DNA from: a virus
Direction: 5' to 3' (one strand)
DNA length: 48,977 bases
Virus record (IMG/VR): IMGVR_UViG_3300025120_000095
Coordinates: 1-48,977 of that record
The notes under the pieces were generated by a model. The model saw nothing but the letters and a program-made list of their open reading frames with translations. It made no database searches and had not been told where the DNA came from. Every line of letters starts with the position of its first letter. Positions within the stretch are counted from its first letter, which is position 1. The position numbers and the translations under genes were made by a program. Below, in pieces: positions 1 to 6,758 of the stretch.

Positions 1-206
1 CGGCTGGCTCACTGTTCCGGGGAAAGGAATGGGAGTTCACGGGCGAGAGGATCAAGTCTTCTCGAAAGTCCAGTCACAGTCGGGAGATAAAAGTCTGGCG
101 TTACGTCGGCTCTTGACTGTGGGGGGATCAGACGGCGAGTGCCCCACCCAAAACCCCGTCAGTGAGCAGAGATGTAAAGGTAACCTTTCGGAATCTCGTG
201 GCTCAC
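1..206 (+). ncRNA. Candidate structured RNA, partial at left edge
   Basis: No convincing gene lies here, but the + strand can fold extensively. Bases 44-51 pair with 57-64 (eight pairs, one G-U, five-base loop). Bases 119-124 (GTGGGG) pair with 142-147 (CCCCAC), and 131-135 (GACGG) pair with 156-160 (CCGTC). These two helices cross, as in an H-type pseudoknot with an A/C-rich last loop. A long hairpin follows: 162-167 (GTGAGC) with 201-206 (GCTCAC), then GAGAT with ATCTC, then AAAGG with CCTTT. A perfect terminator follows at once. TCACGGGCG occurs twice (37-45, 203-211). The 5' end may lie outside the window. I could not match it to tmRNA, RNase P RNA, 6S RNA or a tRNA. A long leader of the downstream operon is the main alternative. 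Confidence 0.4.
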
Positions 207-240
207 GGGCGGCACCCATGATTAGGTGCCGCCCTTTTTC
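207..240 (+). terminator. Rho-independent terminator
   Basis: GGGCGGCACC (207-216) and GGTGCCGCCC (225-234) form a perfect ten-pair stem around an eight-base loop, followed directly by TTTTTC. It would end a + strand transcript covering the structured tract before the first gene at 286, either as the end of a discrete RNA or as an attenuator. Confidence 0.85.
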
Positions 241-244
241 TTAC

Positions 245-260
245 AGGTTACCAGTGACTC
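245..260 (+). repeat. Diverged copy of a 16-base palindrome
   Basis: AGGTTACCAGTGACTC differs at two positions from the minus-strand reading at 24140-24154 (extended by one base) and resembles the copies at 12528-12543 and 37035-37050. Both changes keep pairing as G-U wobbles, which would suit an RNA hairpin better than a symmetric protein site. It lies between the terminator and the first + strand gene. Confidence 0.35.
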
Positions 261-285
261 ATCAATTACAGAAAGGAAGGTCGTC

Positions 286-1563
286 ATGACCAGTGAATAT
301 AATCTGGCCGATCAAACGCTGGCCGCTTTATCTGCGCCAAAGGTTGGCCTCGTCTCCTACGAAAGTATGCCAAACATTTGCCCCAGTGTTGCCCGACGCA
401 ACAGCAAGGGAGAGCGGGTCAGGCTTACCCCTCACTCGCGTGATCGAATCAAAGGCGCTTACAATGGCCTTCGTAAAGCTACTCGTTACACAGTAGACGA
501 ATCGATGGTTCGCCACGCCGTTTCCCTGTCGATGACAATCTATGCCGACGAACTGCTGGCTATTATCGGCGATGCCGTGCCGCCCAACACACCTATGTGG
601 ATTGAGTGGGACGAGAAAGTGAGACAAGAAGCAATCGGCGAACACTATCTCACGACTAATAACACTGTTGCTCATTCAATGTGGTCGGCAGGTTTGTCGG
701 GCACATCCGATTACGTTGGTTACTTTATAGAAGAACTTGACTATCCCTTTATCGGGACGGGCGAAGAAGATCACTACTGCTTTTCTCCCGTGTACCCATT
801 GGGAAAGGAAGGGCAAGCGGTTACCCGTCAACGGATTATGTTTGATGGGTCTGCTTTTGAACTGTCACCACATCCTTGGTCAGACAAAGATCATCGGGCT
901 TTTCATTCGGACTTTTCCTTTACCCCCTCCGACAGTGGGGGATATGAAGAAGAGTACAAGCAGCACTTAAATACCCATGCGGAAAATGTTCGCGTGTTGC
1001 TGGGCATTCAGTGGTTTAACGAACATTTACAATCTCTTTCTGAGAACATGATGGAAACGAAAGACTGGTCTTTCATCGATCTGACGAATCATATCCATGC
1101 CGTGCAGTCGAGGTCGATTGATTGGATGGTGCCGCGCACGTCGGGCGATGACCCCGACTACAGTTCAGAAGACCACGACGCAATCGCCAGATTGTCTGGA
1201 AGTATATCGTCGGCCGGTGACGCAAGGTTTCTGATCTGTCTGTTGCACGTTCTTAACTATGACTGGGTGATTAAATCGCCGAGACTTATGACAGGTCGCG
1301 GTGGTTTGAGATATGGAAAGCCGATCAAGTTTAACTCACACATAGTGCTTGAGATTGATTTGCCTAAAGTAAACGGCGTGTCGATAACGCCTGACGACTA
1401 CCTAGAAGAAGTGCGCGGGATGAAAAGGTTGCACGATGTGCGCGGCCACTTCCGCAAACTGCACGACGGTCGGCGAGTGTGGGTCAAGTCTCACAAGCGC
1501 GGCAACAAAGAACTTGGCACCATCACCAAGGATTATCTCTTAACTAACAAATCGAAAGGATGA
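286..1563 (+). CDS. Conserved phage protein of unknown function
   Basis: A 425-residue soluble protein that I do not recognise as an enzyme. The start at 286 is chosen because GAAAGGAAGG lies just upstream; in-frame ATGs before it fall inside the terminator. No signal peptide or membrane segment is visible. The last 45 residues, rich in His, Arg and Lys (pattern VRGHFRK...VWVKSHKRG...ITKDY), resemble a C-terminal motif that recurs in otherwise unrelated phage proteins. A His-rich, Trp-rich middle part shows no catalytic signature I can name. It is the first gene of a + strand operon of small early-type genes and is followed eight bases later by a zinc-knuckle protein. An early host-takeover or regulatory role is only a guess. 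Confidence 0.8.
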   Translation: MTSEYNLADQTLAALSAPKVGLVSYESMPNICPSVARRNSKGERVRLTPHSRDRIKGAYNGLRKATRYTVDESMVRHAVSLSMTIYADELLAIIGDAVPPNTPMWIEWDEKVRQEAIGEHYLTTNNTVAHSMWSAGLSGTSDYVGYFIEELDYPFIGTGEEDHYCFSPVYPLGKEGQAVTRQRIMFDGSAFELSPHPWSDKDHRAFHSDFSFTPSDSGGYEEEYKQHLNTHAENVRVLLGIQWFNEHLQSLSENMMETKDWSFIDLTNHIHAVQSRSIDWMVPRTSGDDPDYSSEDHDAIARLSGSISSAGDARFLICLLHVLNYDWVIKSPRLMTGRGGLRYGKPIKFNSHIVLEIDLPKVNGVSITPDDYLEEVRGMKRLHDVRGHFRKLHDGRRVWVKSHKRGNKELGTITKDYLLTNKSKG

Positions 1564-1570
1564 ACAGCCA

Positions 1571-1900
1571 ATGAATGGCAACACTATAAGAGAAGACGTA
1601 CAAGCCGCCGATGATCCGCAAACGGTCAAGGCTTTAGTTAAGCTTTGTATTGACTCGTCGGTACGAGTTCCGGTGATTTACTCTTGGCGAAATGACTGGG
1701 ATGAAATCATTCCCGGTTTTGATTTTGACTGTCTAGATTGTGAAGGGACAGGAGAAGTCGAGGGAGAGGTGACTGTCGGAGGAGTTGACGGCAACGGTCC
1801 TTGGCAAGGCTACGATCCCGTAGCCATAGAGTGTGAGAGATGCTGGGGTAAGGGAAACATTGCATGGGAGGATGTACCAGATGTTTATACAGACGAGTGA
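1571..1900 (+). CDS. Small DnaJ-type zinc-knuckle protein
   Basis: A 109-residue acidic protein with two CxxCxGxG-like knuckles, CLDCEGTG and CERCWGKG, about 35 residues apart. This is the pattern of the DnaJ central zinc-binding domain, where two such pairs hold one zinc ion. The N-terminal half looks like a short helical domain. Phages often carry such isolated knuckles as small regulators or chaperone-like adaptors, but the target cannot be read from the sequence. The 3' end overlaps the next gene by about 20 bases, which suggests translational coupling. Confidence 0.75.
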   Translation: MNGNTIREDVQAADDPQTVKALVKLCIDSSVRVPVIYSWRNDWDEIIPGFDFDCLDCEGTGEVEGEVTVGGVDGNGPWQGYDPVAIECERCWGKGNIAWEDVPDVYTDE

Positions 1901-2234
1901 CTTTCTTAAACAGCCGAAGGAAATACATGCGGATTCTTTAGGCACCTTGGCTGCTCAACTTAGCATTGCTGACATGGCTGTTCTGTTGGAAGCCAAGAGC
2001 CAGCAGTTGCTTGTGTTTTTGGGGATGCGCGACAATGTGTGCCTAACGAGTGAGGTCGAAAGCGTGACCGTAAATGGTGATTGCATACAAATAAATTTGG
2101 AGACTGCGACCTATGATGACGTGCTTCAATCTCCAGAGTTTTACGAGATCAGTCAGAAGCTACCATCTGCTGACATCGTTAAGCTGGTGCCAAAAGATTA
2201 CCCAGAAAGGGACACACCAGATGAGGGAGCGTGA
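1881..2234 (+). CDS. Hypothetical small phage protein
   Basis: A 117-residue protein if translation starts at 1881, where GGGAGG sits nine bases upstream. The ATG at 1872 touches that ribosome site, and the frame stays open back to 1833. Composition is ordinary, with Leu- and Ala-rich helices in the first half and no membrane segment or cysteine motif. It overlaps the end of the zinc-knuckle gene and is followed closely by a pair of overlapping small genes. The function is unknown. Confidence 0.65.
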   Translation: MFIQTSDFLKQPKEIHADSLGTLAAQLSIADMAVLLEAKSQQLLVFLGMRDNVCLTSEVESVTVNGDCIQINLETATYDDVLQSPEFYEISQKLPSADIVKLVPKDYPERDTPDEGA

Positions 2235-2271
2235 TTGCTACGACACACTCAGTGTGCTAGAAGGAGTCGTT

Positions 2272-2457
2272 ATGAACAATGTAAACAATTCGTCTGAACA
2301 GGCGATAAATGTGCTGAGGAGATTACACAATGCAACAAGAACAAGAGAACAATCTGACGAGCGAGGCGAAGACTGGGCCAGCACCTATTGGGGATCAGTT
2401 GAACTCGCCCTCCGTCGTCGTCTCGACACCTTCAACAGGTCCATCAGGAACAGGTGA
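2272..2457 (+). CDS. Hypothetical 61-residue protein, overlaps next gene
   Basis: The start at 2272 is preceded by AGAAGGAG at good spacing; an upstream in-frame ATG at 2221 has no such site. The product is small, Arg- and Asn-rich and probably helical (VLRRLHNATR, LALRRRLDTF). It overlaps the next gene by 128 bases in another frame, and both have credible ribosome sites. Its alternative is that only the second frame is real and this one is an overprinted by-product. No function can be assigned. Confidence 0.5.
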   Translation: MNNVNNSSEQAINVLRRLHNATRTREQSDERGEDWASTYWGSVELALRRRLDTFNRSIRNR

Positions 2458-2578
2458 GAAAACTCGACTTCACATTGTCCTAGACCAGATATGCCTTTCC
2501 AAGCTAAACAAAGCCTGTGATGATAACGAGCGGACCACGTCTGCCCAGATCAGATACCTGATCCGTAATCATCTCTAG
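2330..2578 (+). CDS. Ribbon-helix-helix-like small DNA-binding protein
   Basis: An 82-residue protein with a disordered Ser/Pro/Gly-rich first half (residues 1-43), which is exactly the part overlapping the previous gene. The compact C-terminal half has a beta strand (TRLHIVLD), a helix (CLSKLNKACDD), a turn and a second helix (TSAQIRYLIRNHL). That order is the Arc/MetJ ribbon-helix-helix plan, in which dimers insert the strand pair into the DNA major groove. GAGGAG lies nine bases before the ATG. As the last gene of the operon it could be an early transcription repressor. The fold call is by eye. Confidence 0.6.
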   Translation: MQQEQENNLTSEAKTGPAPIGDQLNSPSVVVSTPSTGPSGTGEKTRLHIVLDQICLSKLNKACDDNERTTSAQIRYLIRNHL

Positions 2579-2597
2579 CTCACAACCTCGACGGCTA

Positions 2598-3425
2598 CTA
2601 CTCCGCTCCCTGTTGTGAGGGAGCGGAGACCATCTGACTCGTCAATATCTTATGCTGCTCTTCAGTCATCATAGTAATATTGCCACTGATTGAACGCCGC
2701 TCACCCTCGCAATCGAACGGGTAGACCATGTGGTTCAACCAGTGCGGAAAGATCACCATCTTCCCCACCTCTGGAATAACATTCAGGACTTTAGGCCAGC
2801 GAAAGGACGCCGCAGCTTTCTGGCTGGTCGGCCCGTTGACAAAGCTGATGCACCCGTCCATCCACCCAGAAGCATTCTTCATATTCGATGCCTCCTTGTT
2901 TCTCATGTCAGGCGGCACCTTCGTGTAGATCACAAAACTCATGGCACCGTCGAGACGGTTACCGTGATCGTGGATAGGATTATAATCCCCCCGAAAACTA
3001 TGAACTGACCACGCCTCATAACAATCTGCGTGAACATAATCGACAGCACCTTGTTGTATTACATCCCCCGCCCCGATCATCATGAACCGTTTGGCGTATT
3101 CCTTGGCCAAGCTTTCCGCTACGCCATACACACCGTGGAATGCCTCGCATCTGTCTTTCTCAAGAAGAAGCTGCTCCCCGTTCTTGATCTGTCCGACGAG
3201 GTTTCCAGAGTAATCCTTTTCCTTGACGTTCTCTTCTGCCAGTAACTTGTCAATCTCTTCGTTAAGAAGGGCGACAAAATCAGGCGGCAAGTTCGTTTCG
3301 ATTACGAGAAAATCTATTACGGAGTGCGCTCTAATCTCTGCCTTGAATGTAGACTGGGGATTGAACTGCTCCTGTGTATTGGAAGGGTTCTTTGTATTGG
3401 CCTGTTGATTTAAAGTATTCGACAT
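2598..3425 (-). CDS. Fe(II)/2-oxoglutarate-dependent oxygenase
   Basis: A 275-residue protein with the core of phage-type 2OG-Fe(II) oxygenases. The metal site appears as H152-D-H154 in NPIHDHGN, with the distal His at 232 in FPHWLNHMVYPF. R243/R244 in GERRSISGN are candidates for 2-oxoglutarate binding. The GxxxIFPxWLxHxVxP pattern is typical of the family seen in marine phages. Substrates of these phage enzymes are largely unknown; protein or nucleobase hydroxylation are both possible. The first 33 residues are Asn/Gln-rich and probably disordered, and they overlap the 3' end of the primase-helicase gene by 95 bases. AAGGAG seven bases before the ATG, inside that gene, supports this start. 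Confidence 0.8.
   Translation of the reverse strand: MSNTLNQQANTKNPSNTQEQFNPQSTFKAEIRAHSVIDFLVIETNLPPDFVALLNEEIDKLLAEENVKEKDYSGNLVGQIKNGEQLLLEKDRCEAFHGVYGVAESLAKEYAKRFMMIGAGDVIQQGAVDYVHADCYEAWSVHSFRGDYNPIHDHGNRLDGAMSFVIYTKVPPDMRNKEASNMKNASGWMDGCISFVNGPTSQKAAASFRWPKVLNVIPEVGKMVIFPHWLNHMVYPFDCEGERRSISGNITMMTEEQHKILTSQMVSAPSQQGAE
2601..2628. terminator. Hairpin between convergent operons
   Basis: CTCCGCTCCC (2601-2610) and GGGAGCGGAG (2619-2628) form a perfect ten-pair stem with an eight-base loop. Neither side has a T-run, so it is not a standard intrinsic terminator. Its place between the + operon ending at 2578 and the minus operon ending at 2598 suggests a two-way stop or 3' end protection. 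The left arm encodes the last residues of the oxygenase gene. Confidence 0.5.
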
Positions 3426-5115
3426 CTCTTACTCCTTGTTGTCCGATCCACTTGAATCGAACTTTCCAGCAGTGAATCTCTGACATATCTGTGTCGGCTT
3501 TTCTGTGAACCGTCACACCAAGATCAGCCTTTGCAAACCACGCGGCTGACCCTGAAATGTCGTAGCCTTTCGGGGCGGGAAACTCCCCGTTGTCGCGCAT
3601 CATTTTTGCAGGATGAGCGACAAACCAGACGTGAACGTCATGTGCCCGTGCAAAGAGACGGCACCTTGTCAGCATCTGACTGATCGCTTCTGTCTCACTT
3701 ACCTTTGACTTGTCAATATCGACATAGTTGTAAGGATCGATAATCAATCCTCTCACCCCATATCGCAGGATCGCGGCTTGTGCCCTCTCTAATATCGACT
3801 CGATAGTCGCTGGTTCCCCGTCGTTCTGCTCAACAAAAAAGAAATGCCGGCCGCACCAGTCCTTTGCTTCGGCAAGTTCTTCCCGCGTCATCCTCATGCT
3901 AGGACCGTCATGGAAGGGAACACCCGAATGCTTTTCCATAAGCTTGATGATGTGGGTTGGGGGGTCGTTCTCGAATGAGCATACAGCAAACGACCATCCG
4001 TATGCCTCGGCCATATTCACCATGATCTGATCTATAAACTCAGACTTACCTGATGATGGGTGCCCCGTGACAATCGAAAGCTGACCGGGGCTGATTGTAA
4101 ATAGTTCATCTACACAGTCCAGACCTGTAGACAAGCCACGCTGATGGCCGCGCTCATATATCTGGTCAACCTGATCAGCGTAATGATCGACATCGAATAG
4201 ACCAGTGATAGGCCACGGCTTCGAGTCACCGATGACTTCAGATAACTTCTCACTTCCGTGCTTAACCAGTACATCGTTCGGGTCTTTGCATCCTTCAGGC
4301 CACTCAACCTGCCAGCACTTGATCTTGCCAATCCGTCTAGCAAGTTCTTCTGCGAGGGCTTGGCCGGGGCCGTCGATGTCAACAGCCAGAACAACCTTAT
4401 CAACCTGTGTCAGCAAGTCTTTTGCCGCCCAGACAAAGCCGTACTTACGATCATTGTCAGGATCAACCTCGCCCTCCGATGCCTTCATCGGGGCACCATT
4501 CGGGACGCTGATAGCATTCAGGACACCGGCACTCGCTAGGCTTAACTGATCAATCTCACCTTCGCATATCACTAACGTGTCGGCATCTGCTGCTACCCGC
4601 TCAATACCAAAGAAACTCTGGGCACCACCAGTGCCCTCTTGGGTATGCGCCTTCTCTCCACCAGAAGTGCGGTACTTAACTGCGTATACCTCACCGTTGT
4701 TGTAAAACGGAAAGCCGACGCAGTCTGCTTCAGCCTGTAGTTTCTGAAAGTATTTTCGTGAAGCGGCAACGCCGTAATCCTTGACGACCTGAGGGCTGAT
4801 CTTTCTCTCTTTGACAAGCCAGTCGATGGCTGAAGGCGGGGGGCTGTCCACCCGCTGGACTTTAGGATAAGAGCGGCGAGGCTTTACGTCCTTTCGGTCG
4901 TAATGGATTACGCCTTTTTCATCACAGTGGTGGCACTTGTAGACCAAGCGGTCGTTAAAAAAGGTCACAGCCATCGACCTTTCCCCGTCCTTCTTTCTTA
5001 AGTCAGAACAGGCGGGGCATTTAATCCTTGCGGTGGTCGAGTAACCTGACCTTGCGCTGTTTGCTCTGACCTCTATCTGATCGTGAATGTAATTGTCTTT
5101 ATCGCTCATTTGCAT
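3331..5115 (-). CDS. Primase-helicase, T7 gp4-like
   Basis: A 594-residue bifunctional replication protein. It has an N-terminal zinc-ribbon (C33/C36 and C61/C64), a TOPRIM primase domain (LVICEGEID at 181-189, VDIDGPG at 245-251) and a RecA-like helicase. The helicase carries Walker A GHPSSGKS at 351-358, Walker B LIIDPYN at 457-463 and the HVWFVAHPAK segment near 495-504. This is the order of T7 gene 4 and mitochondrial Twinkle, which unwind DNA as hexameric rings and prime lagging strands. AAGGA lies seven bases before the ATG at 5115; a second ATG two codons later is possible. It sits downstream of the RusA-like gene and overlaps the oxygenase gene. No DNA polymerase accompanies it in this window. 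Confidence 0.92.
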   Translation of the reverse strand: MQMSDKDNYIHDQIEVRANSARSGYSTTARIKCPACSDLRKKDGERSMAVTFFNDRLVYKCHHCDEKGVIHYDRKDVKPRRSYPKVQRVDSPPPSAIDWLVKERKISPQVVKDYGVAASRKYFQKLQAEADCVGFPFYNNGEVYAVKYRTSGGEKAHTQEGTGGAQSFFGIERVAADADTLVICEGEIDQLSLASAGVLNAISVPNGAPMKASEGEVDPDNDRKYGFVWAAKDLLTQVDKVVLAVDIDGPGQALAEELARRIGKIKCWQVEWPEGCKDPNDVLVKHGSEKLSEVIGDSKPWPITGLFDVDHYADQVDQIYERGHQRGLSTGLDCVDELFTISPGQLSIVTGHPSSGKSEFIDQIMVNMAEAYGWSFAVCSFENDPPTHIIKLMEKHSGVPFHDGPSMRMTREELAEAKDWCGRHFFFVEQNDGEPATIESILERAQAAILRYGVRGLIIDPYNYVDIDKSKVSETEAISQMLTRCRLFARAHDVHVWFVAHPAKMMRDNGEFPAPKGYDISGSAAWFAKADLGVTVHRKADTDMSEIHCWKVRFKWIGQQGVRDVEYFKSTGQYKEPFQYTGAVQSPVYIQGRD

Positions 5116-5166
5116 TATAGTTCCTTACGTCTTGTTCTGATTCCCAATTTGAACGTGACCTCCCTG

Positions 5167-5559
5167 TTAACTACCGCCTCCACACGGAGGCGGTATTTTT
5201 ATTACCCTGATCTCAGAGCGGGGGTTGTCTTTGTCGAGACCCCAAGCAATGTGCTTTTCCTTCACGCACCTATCATTTTCGTAAATGCGCCCTTGCATAC
5301 AATCAAGTATCAACGACTCGTCAAGATCAGGGCGGCGACTGGCGTAATAAATTGTCATGTAAACAGCCACGTCCTGCTTAAATTTCTTATTGTATGGAAT
5401 AATTGGATCAAGCACTGGGCATTGAGCAGCAAAAATCTTTTCGTATTCTATAGCCTGTGGAGATTTGATGAAGGCAGGGCGCTTGCCAAAATAAACCAGC
5501 CTTCTGCTGTTCGCCTTGCTGTGGGGTTGTCCCTTAATTTCAAACTCAATTTCAGTCAT
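5167..5559 (-). CDS. rusA: RusA-like Holliday junction resolvase
   Basis: A 130-residue protein with the RusA plan: an N-terminal strand (FEIKGQP) and the acidic motif D78-L-D80 in RRPDLDESLILDCMQG. Further acidic residues follow at D86 and in YENDRCVKEK (D96). RusA enzymes are dimeric, magnesium-dependent nucleases that cut four-way DNA junctions, in phages during recombination and before packaging. The usual Asn after the second Asp is Glu here, and the Lys expected four residues after it is Ile84, so the active site is atypical. Its C-terminal residues IPPPCGGGS are encoded by a terminator-like hairpin. It heads the minus operon that continues into the primase-helicase. Confidence 0.78.
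   Translation of the reverse strand: MTEIEFEIKGQPHSKANSRRLVYFGKRPAFIKSPQAIEYEKIFAAQCPVLDPIIPYNKKFKQDVAVYMTIYYASRRPDLDESLILDCMQGRIYENDRCVKEKHIAWGLDKDNPRSEIRVIKIPPPCGGGS
5172..5200 (+). terminator. Terminator facing the minus operon, inside rusA
   Basis: TACCGCCTCC (5172-5181) and GGAGGCGGTA (5186-5195) form a perfect ten-pair stem with a four-base loop, followed by TTTTT on the + strand. It would stop + strand transcripts, yet no + gene lies upstream until 2578. It overlaps the last codons of the minus-strand resolvase gene, so it may block antisense transcription. On the minus strand the T-run is on the wrong side. Confidence 0.6.
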
Positions 5560-5587
5560 TGACTAATTATATACATGCTTATATAAC
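5559..5587 (+). promoter_or_regulatory. Sigma70-type promoter for the recombination operon
   Basis: TTGACT (5559-5564) and TATAAC (5582-5587) are separated by 17 bases; each matches five of six consensus bases. The expected transcript start is near 5594, giving a leader of about 27 bases, mostly A and C, before the ATG at 5621. The gap also separates two divergent operons; a minus-strand TATAAT near 5571 is present without a good partner box. Confidence 0.7.
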
Positions 5588-5620
5588 TCATGGCAACAAC
5601 AACCCACAGTGTGATATCTA

Positions 5621-6505
5621 ATGGTCACTAACAAATACGGATTACCGCATCAGTTCGAGAACCTTTTAGCCCGTGACAAGTATGATTCCGGGGACAGTCG
5701 CATAACTATAACACGCTTGCTTTCGTCGCCAAGAATTTCGTTGCTACAAAAGCAGCACGAAGACGAAATTGTTACAGATATCTCTGATGATGTATGGAAA
5801 CTTTTGGGCAAGTGCATACACACCGTGCTTGAAGAAGGTGCCGACGAGAGTGACATTATTGAAAAGCGGATGTTCGCTCAGGTCAATGGCTGGAAAGTGT
5901 CGGGGCAATGTGACGCCATCAGAACAGAGGGCGATCAAAAGTTCCTGATGGACTGGAAGTTTACCAGTGCCTACGCGATAGGAAAGAACCAGTTGAGTTG
6001 GGAGCAGCAATTAAATTGCTACGCATATCTCGCTCACCATGATCTAGGCATCAACATTGATAGGCTACAGGTGATTACGATTCTTCGTGACTGGCAAAAA
6101 AGCAAAGCAATGAACAGCAACAGCTACCCTCAAGCTCAGGTTCATGTGGTCGAGATACCCAAGTGGTCGTTTTCGGAGCAGTACGATTTTATCCTGCGAC
6201 GGGTTAGTGTTCATCAGGATGCATGGTTTGAATACGACATTGACGGGTCTCTGCCACTGTGCAGCGACGAAGACAGATGGAAAAGGGATTCGGTCTGGGC
6301 TGTTCAAAAGGTTGGCGGTGTCAGGTCTGTGAAGAACTTTGAATCGCCAGAAGAAGCAGCATCGTTTCATCAAAAGATGAAAGCAAAAGAGGAGTATCAA
6401 GTAGTCGAACGAAAGGGAGAGCCAGCGCGGTGCGTTGGTAATTACTGTCAGGTCGCCCAGTTTTGCGACCAGTATCAACAGGAGGTCAGCAATGACAATA
6501 AATAG
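5621..6505 (+). CDS. PD-(D/E)XK exonuclease, RecB/Cas4-like
   Basis: A 294-residue nuclease of the PD-(D/E)XK superfamily. The motifs are in order: GKCIH (H67), GQCDAI (D98), MDWKFTS (D111 and K113) and the QQLNCYAYL helix (Q130, Y134). This is the arrangement of RecB-family and Cas4-like phage exonucleases. Three cysteines near the end (C271, C276, C282) recall the C-terminal cluster cysteines of Cas4/AddB, but a clear fourth ligand is not obvious, so an iron-sulphur cluster is only possible. With the ERF protein two genes on, it likely resects DNA ends for strand annealing. There is no Shine-Dalgarno sequence before the ATG; translation probably uses the short A/C-rich leader. Confidence 0.85.
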   Translation: MVTNKYGLPHQFENLLARDKYDSGDSRITITRLLSSPRISLLQKQHEDEIVTDISDDVWKLLGKCIHTVLEEGADESDIIEKRMFAQVNGWKVSGQCDAIRTEGDQKFLMDWKFTSAYAIGKNQLSWEQQLNCYAYLAHHDLGINIDRLQVITILRDWQKSKAMNSNSYPQAQVHVVEIPKWSFSEQYDFILRRVSVHQDAWFEYDIDGSLPLCSDEDRWKRDSVWAVQKVGGVRSVKNFESPEEAASFHQKMKAKEEYQVVERKGEPARCVGNYCQVAQFCDQYQQEVSNDNK

Positions 6506-6755
6506 AAAAGATAGAAATCAATTTATCATTGACGAGTTTGAAGAAGGCGCAAGCATCAATGATATTGTGGCGAACCCTAGCGTCAACATCCAGTACAGCG
6601 CGGTGCGGCGAATTATTATCAACAGCATGGGGTATCAGAAATATAAACAAATTCTCAGGGGAAGGCGGAAGGTAAAGCCTGTCACTGATAATCAGGAAGA
6701 ACAGCGAAAGCTGAAGCGCAAGAAAACTTTCTTGCAATGGCTGTTAGGAGAATAA
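6492..6755 (+). CDS. Small helix-turn-helix-like basic protein
   Basis: An 87-residue basic protein starting at 6492, just after AGGAGGTC; it overlaps the nuclease gene by 14 bases. Residues from FIIDEFEEGASINDIV to AVRRIIINSMGY look like a helix-turn-helix in which ASINDIV would be the first helix. The C-terminal third is Lys/Arg-rich. A DNA-binding helper or regulator of the recombination operon is plausible, but no named family is recognised. Confidence 0.6.
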   Translation: MTINRKDRNQFIIDEFEEGASINDIVANPSVNIQYSAVRRIIINSMGYQKYKQILRGRRKVKPVTDNQEEQRKLKRKKTFLQWLLGE

Positions 6756-6758
6756 AGA

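Noticed and set aside
1-240. Terminase gene continuing across the join of the window ends, as in a closed circle
   Set aside because: Reading the minus-strand terminase frame from 48977 into base 1 gives Ala-Ser-Arg and then a TGA stop at 11-9. A family-like ASR before YLLPAWFLG is tempting, and a shifted frame reads FPRNSEPA, but no Walker A motif appears. The ends are not shown to be contiguous.
1-240. tmRNA, RNase P RNA, 6S RNA or tRNA at the left edge
   Set aside because: The tract lacks the tRNA T-arm and CCA end, and the conserved cores of tmRNA and RNase P. A GAAAGTCC string near 64-71 resembles RNase P only superficially.
29-289. Open frame of 86 codons across the structured tract
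   Set aside because: It crosses the terminator, has no ribosome site, has low-complexity Arg/Ser-rich composition and runs through the conserved-looking RNA structure.
328-675. Minus-strand open frame inside the 425-residue gene
   Set aside because: It is a shadow of the + strand gene, without a ribosome site or operon context.
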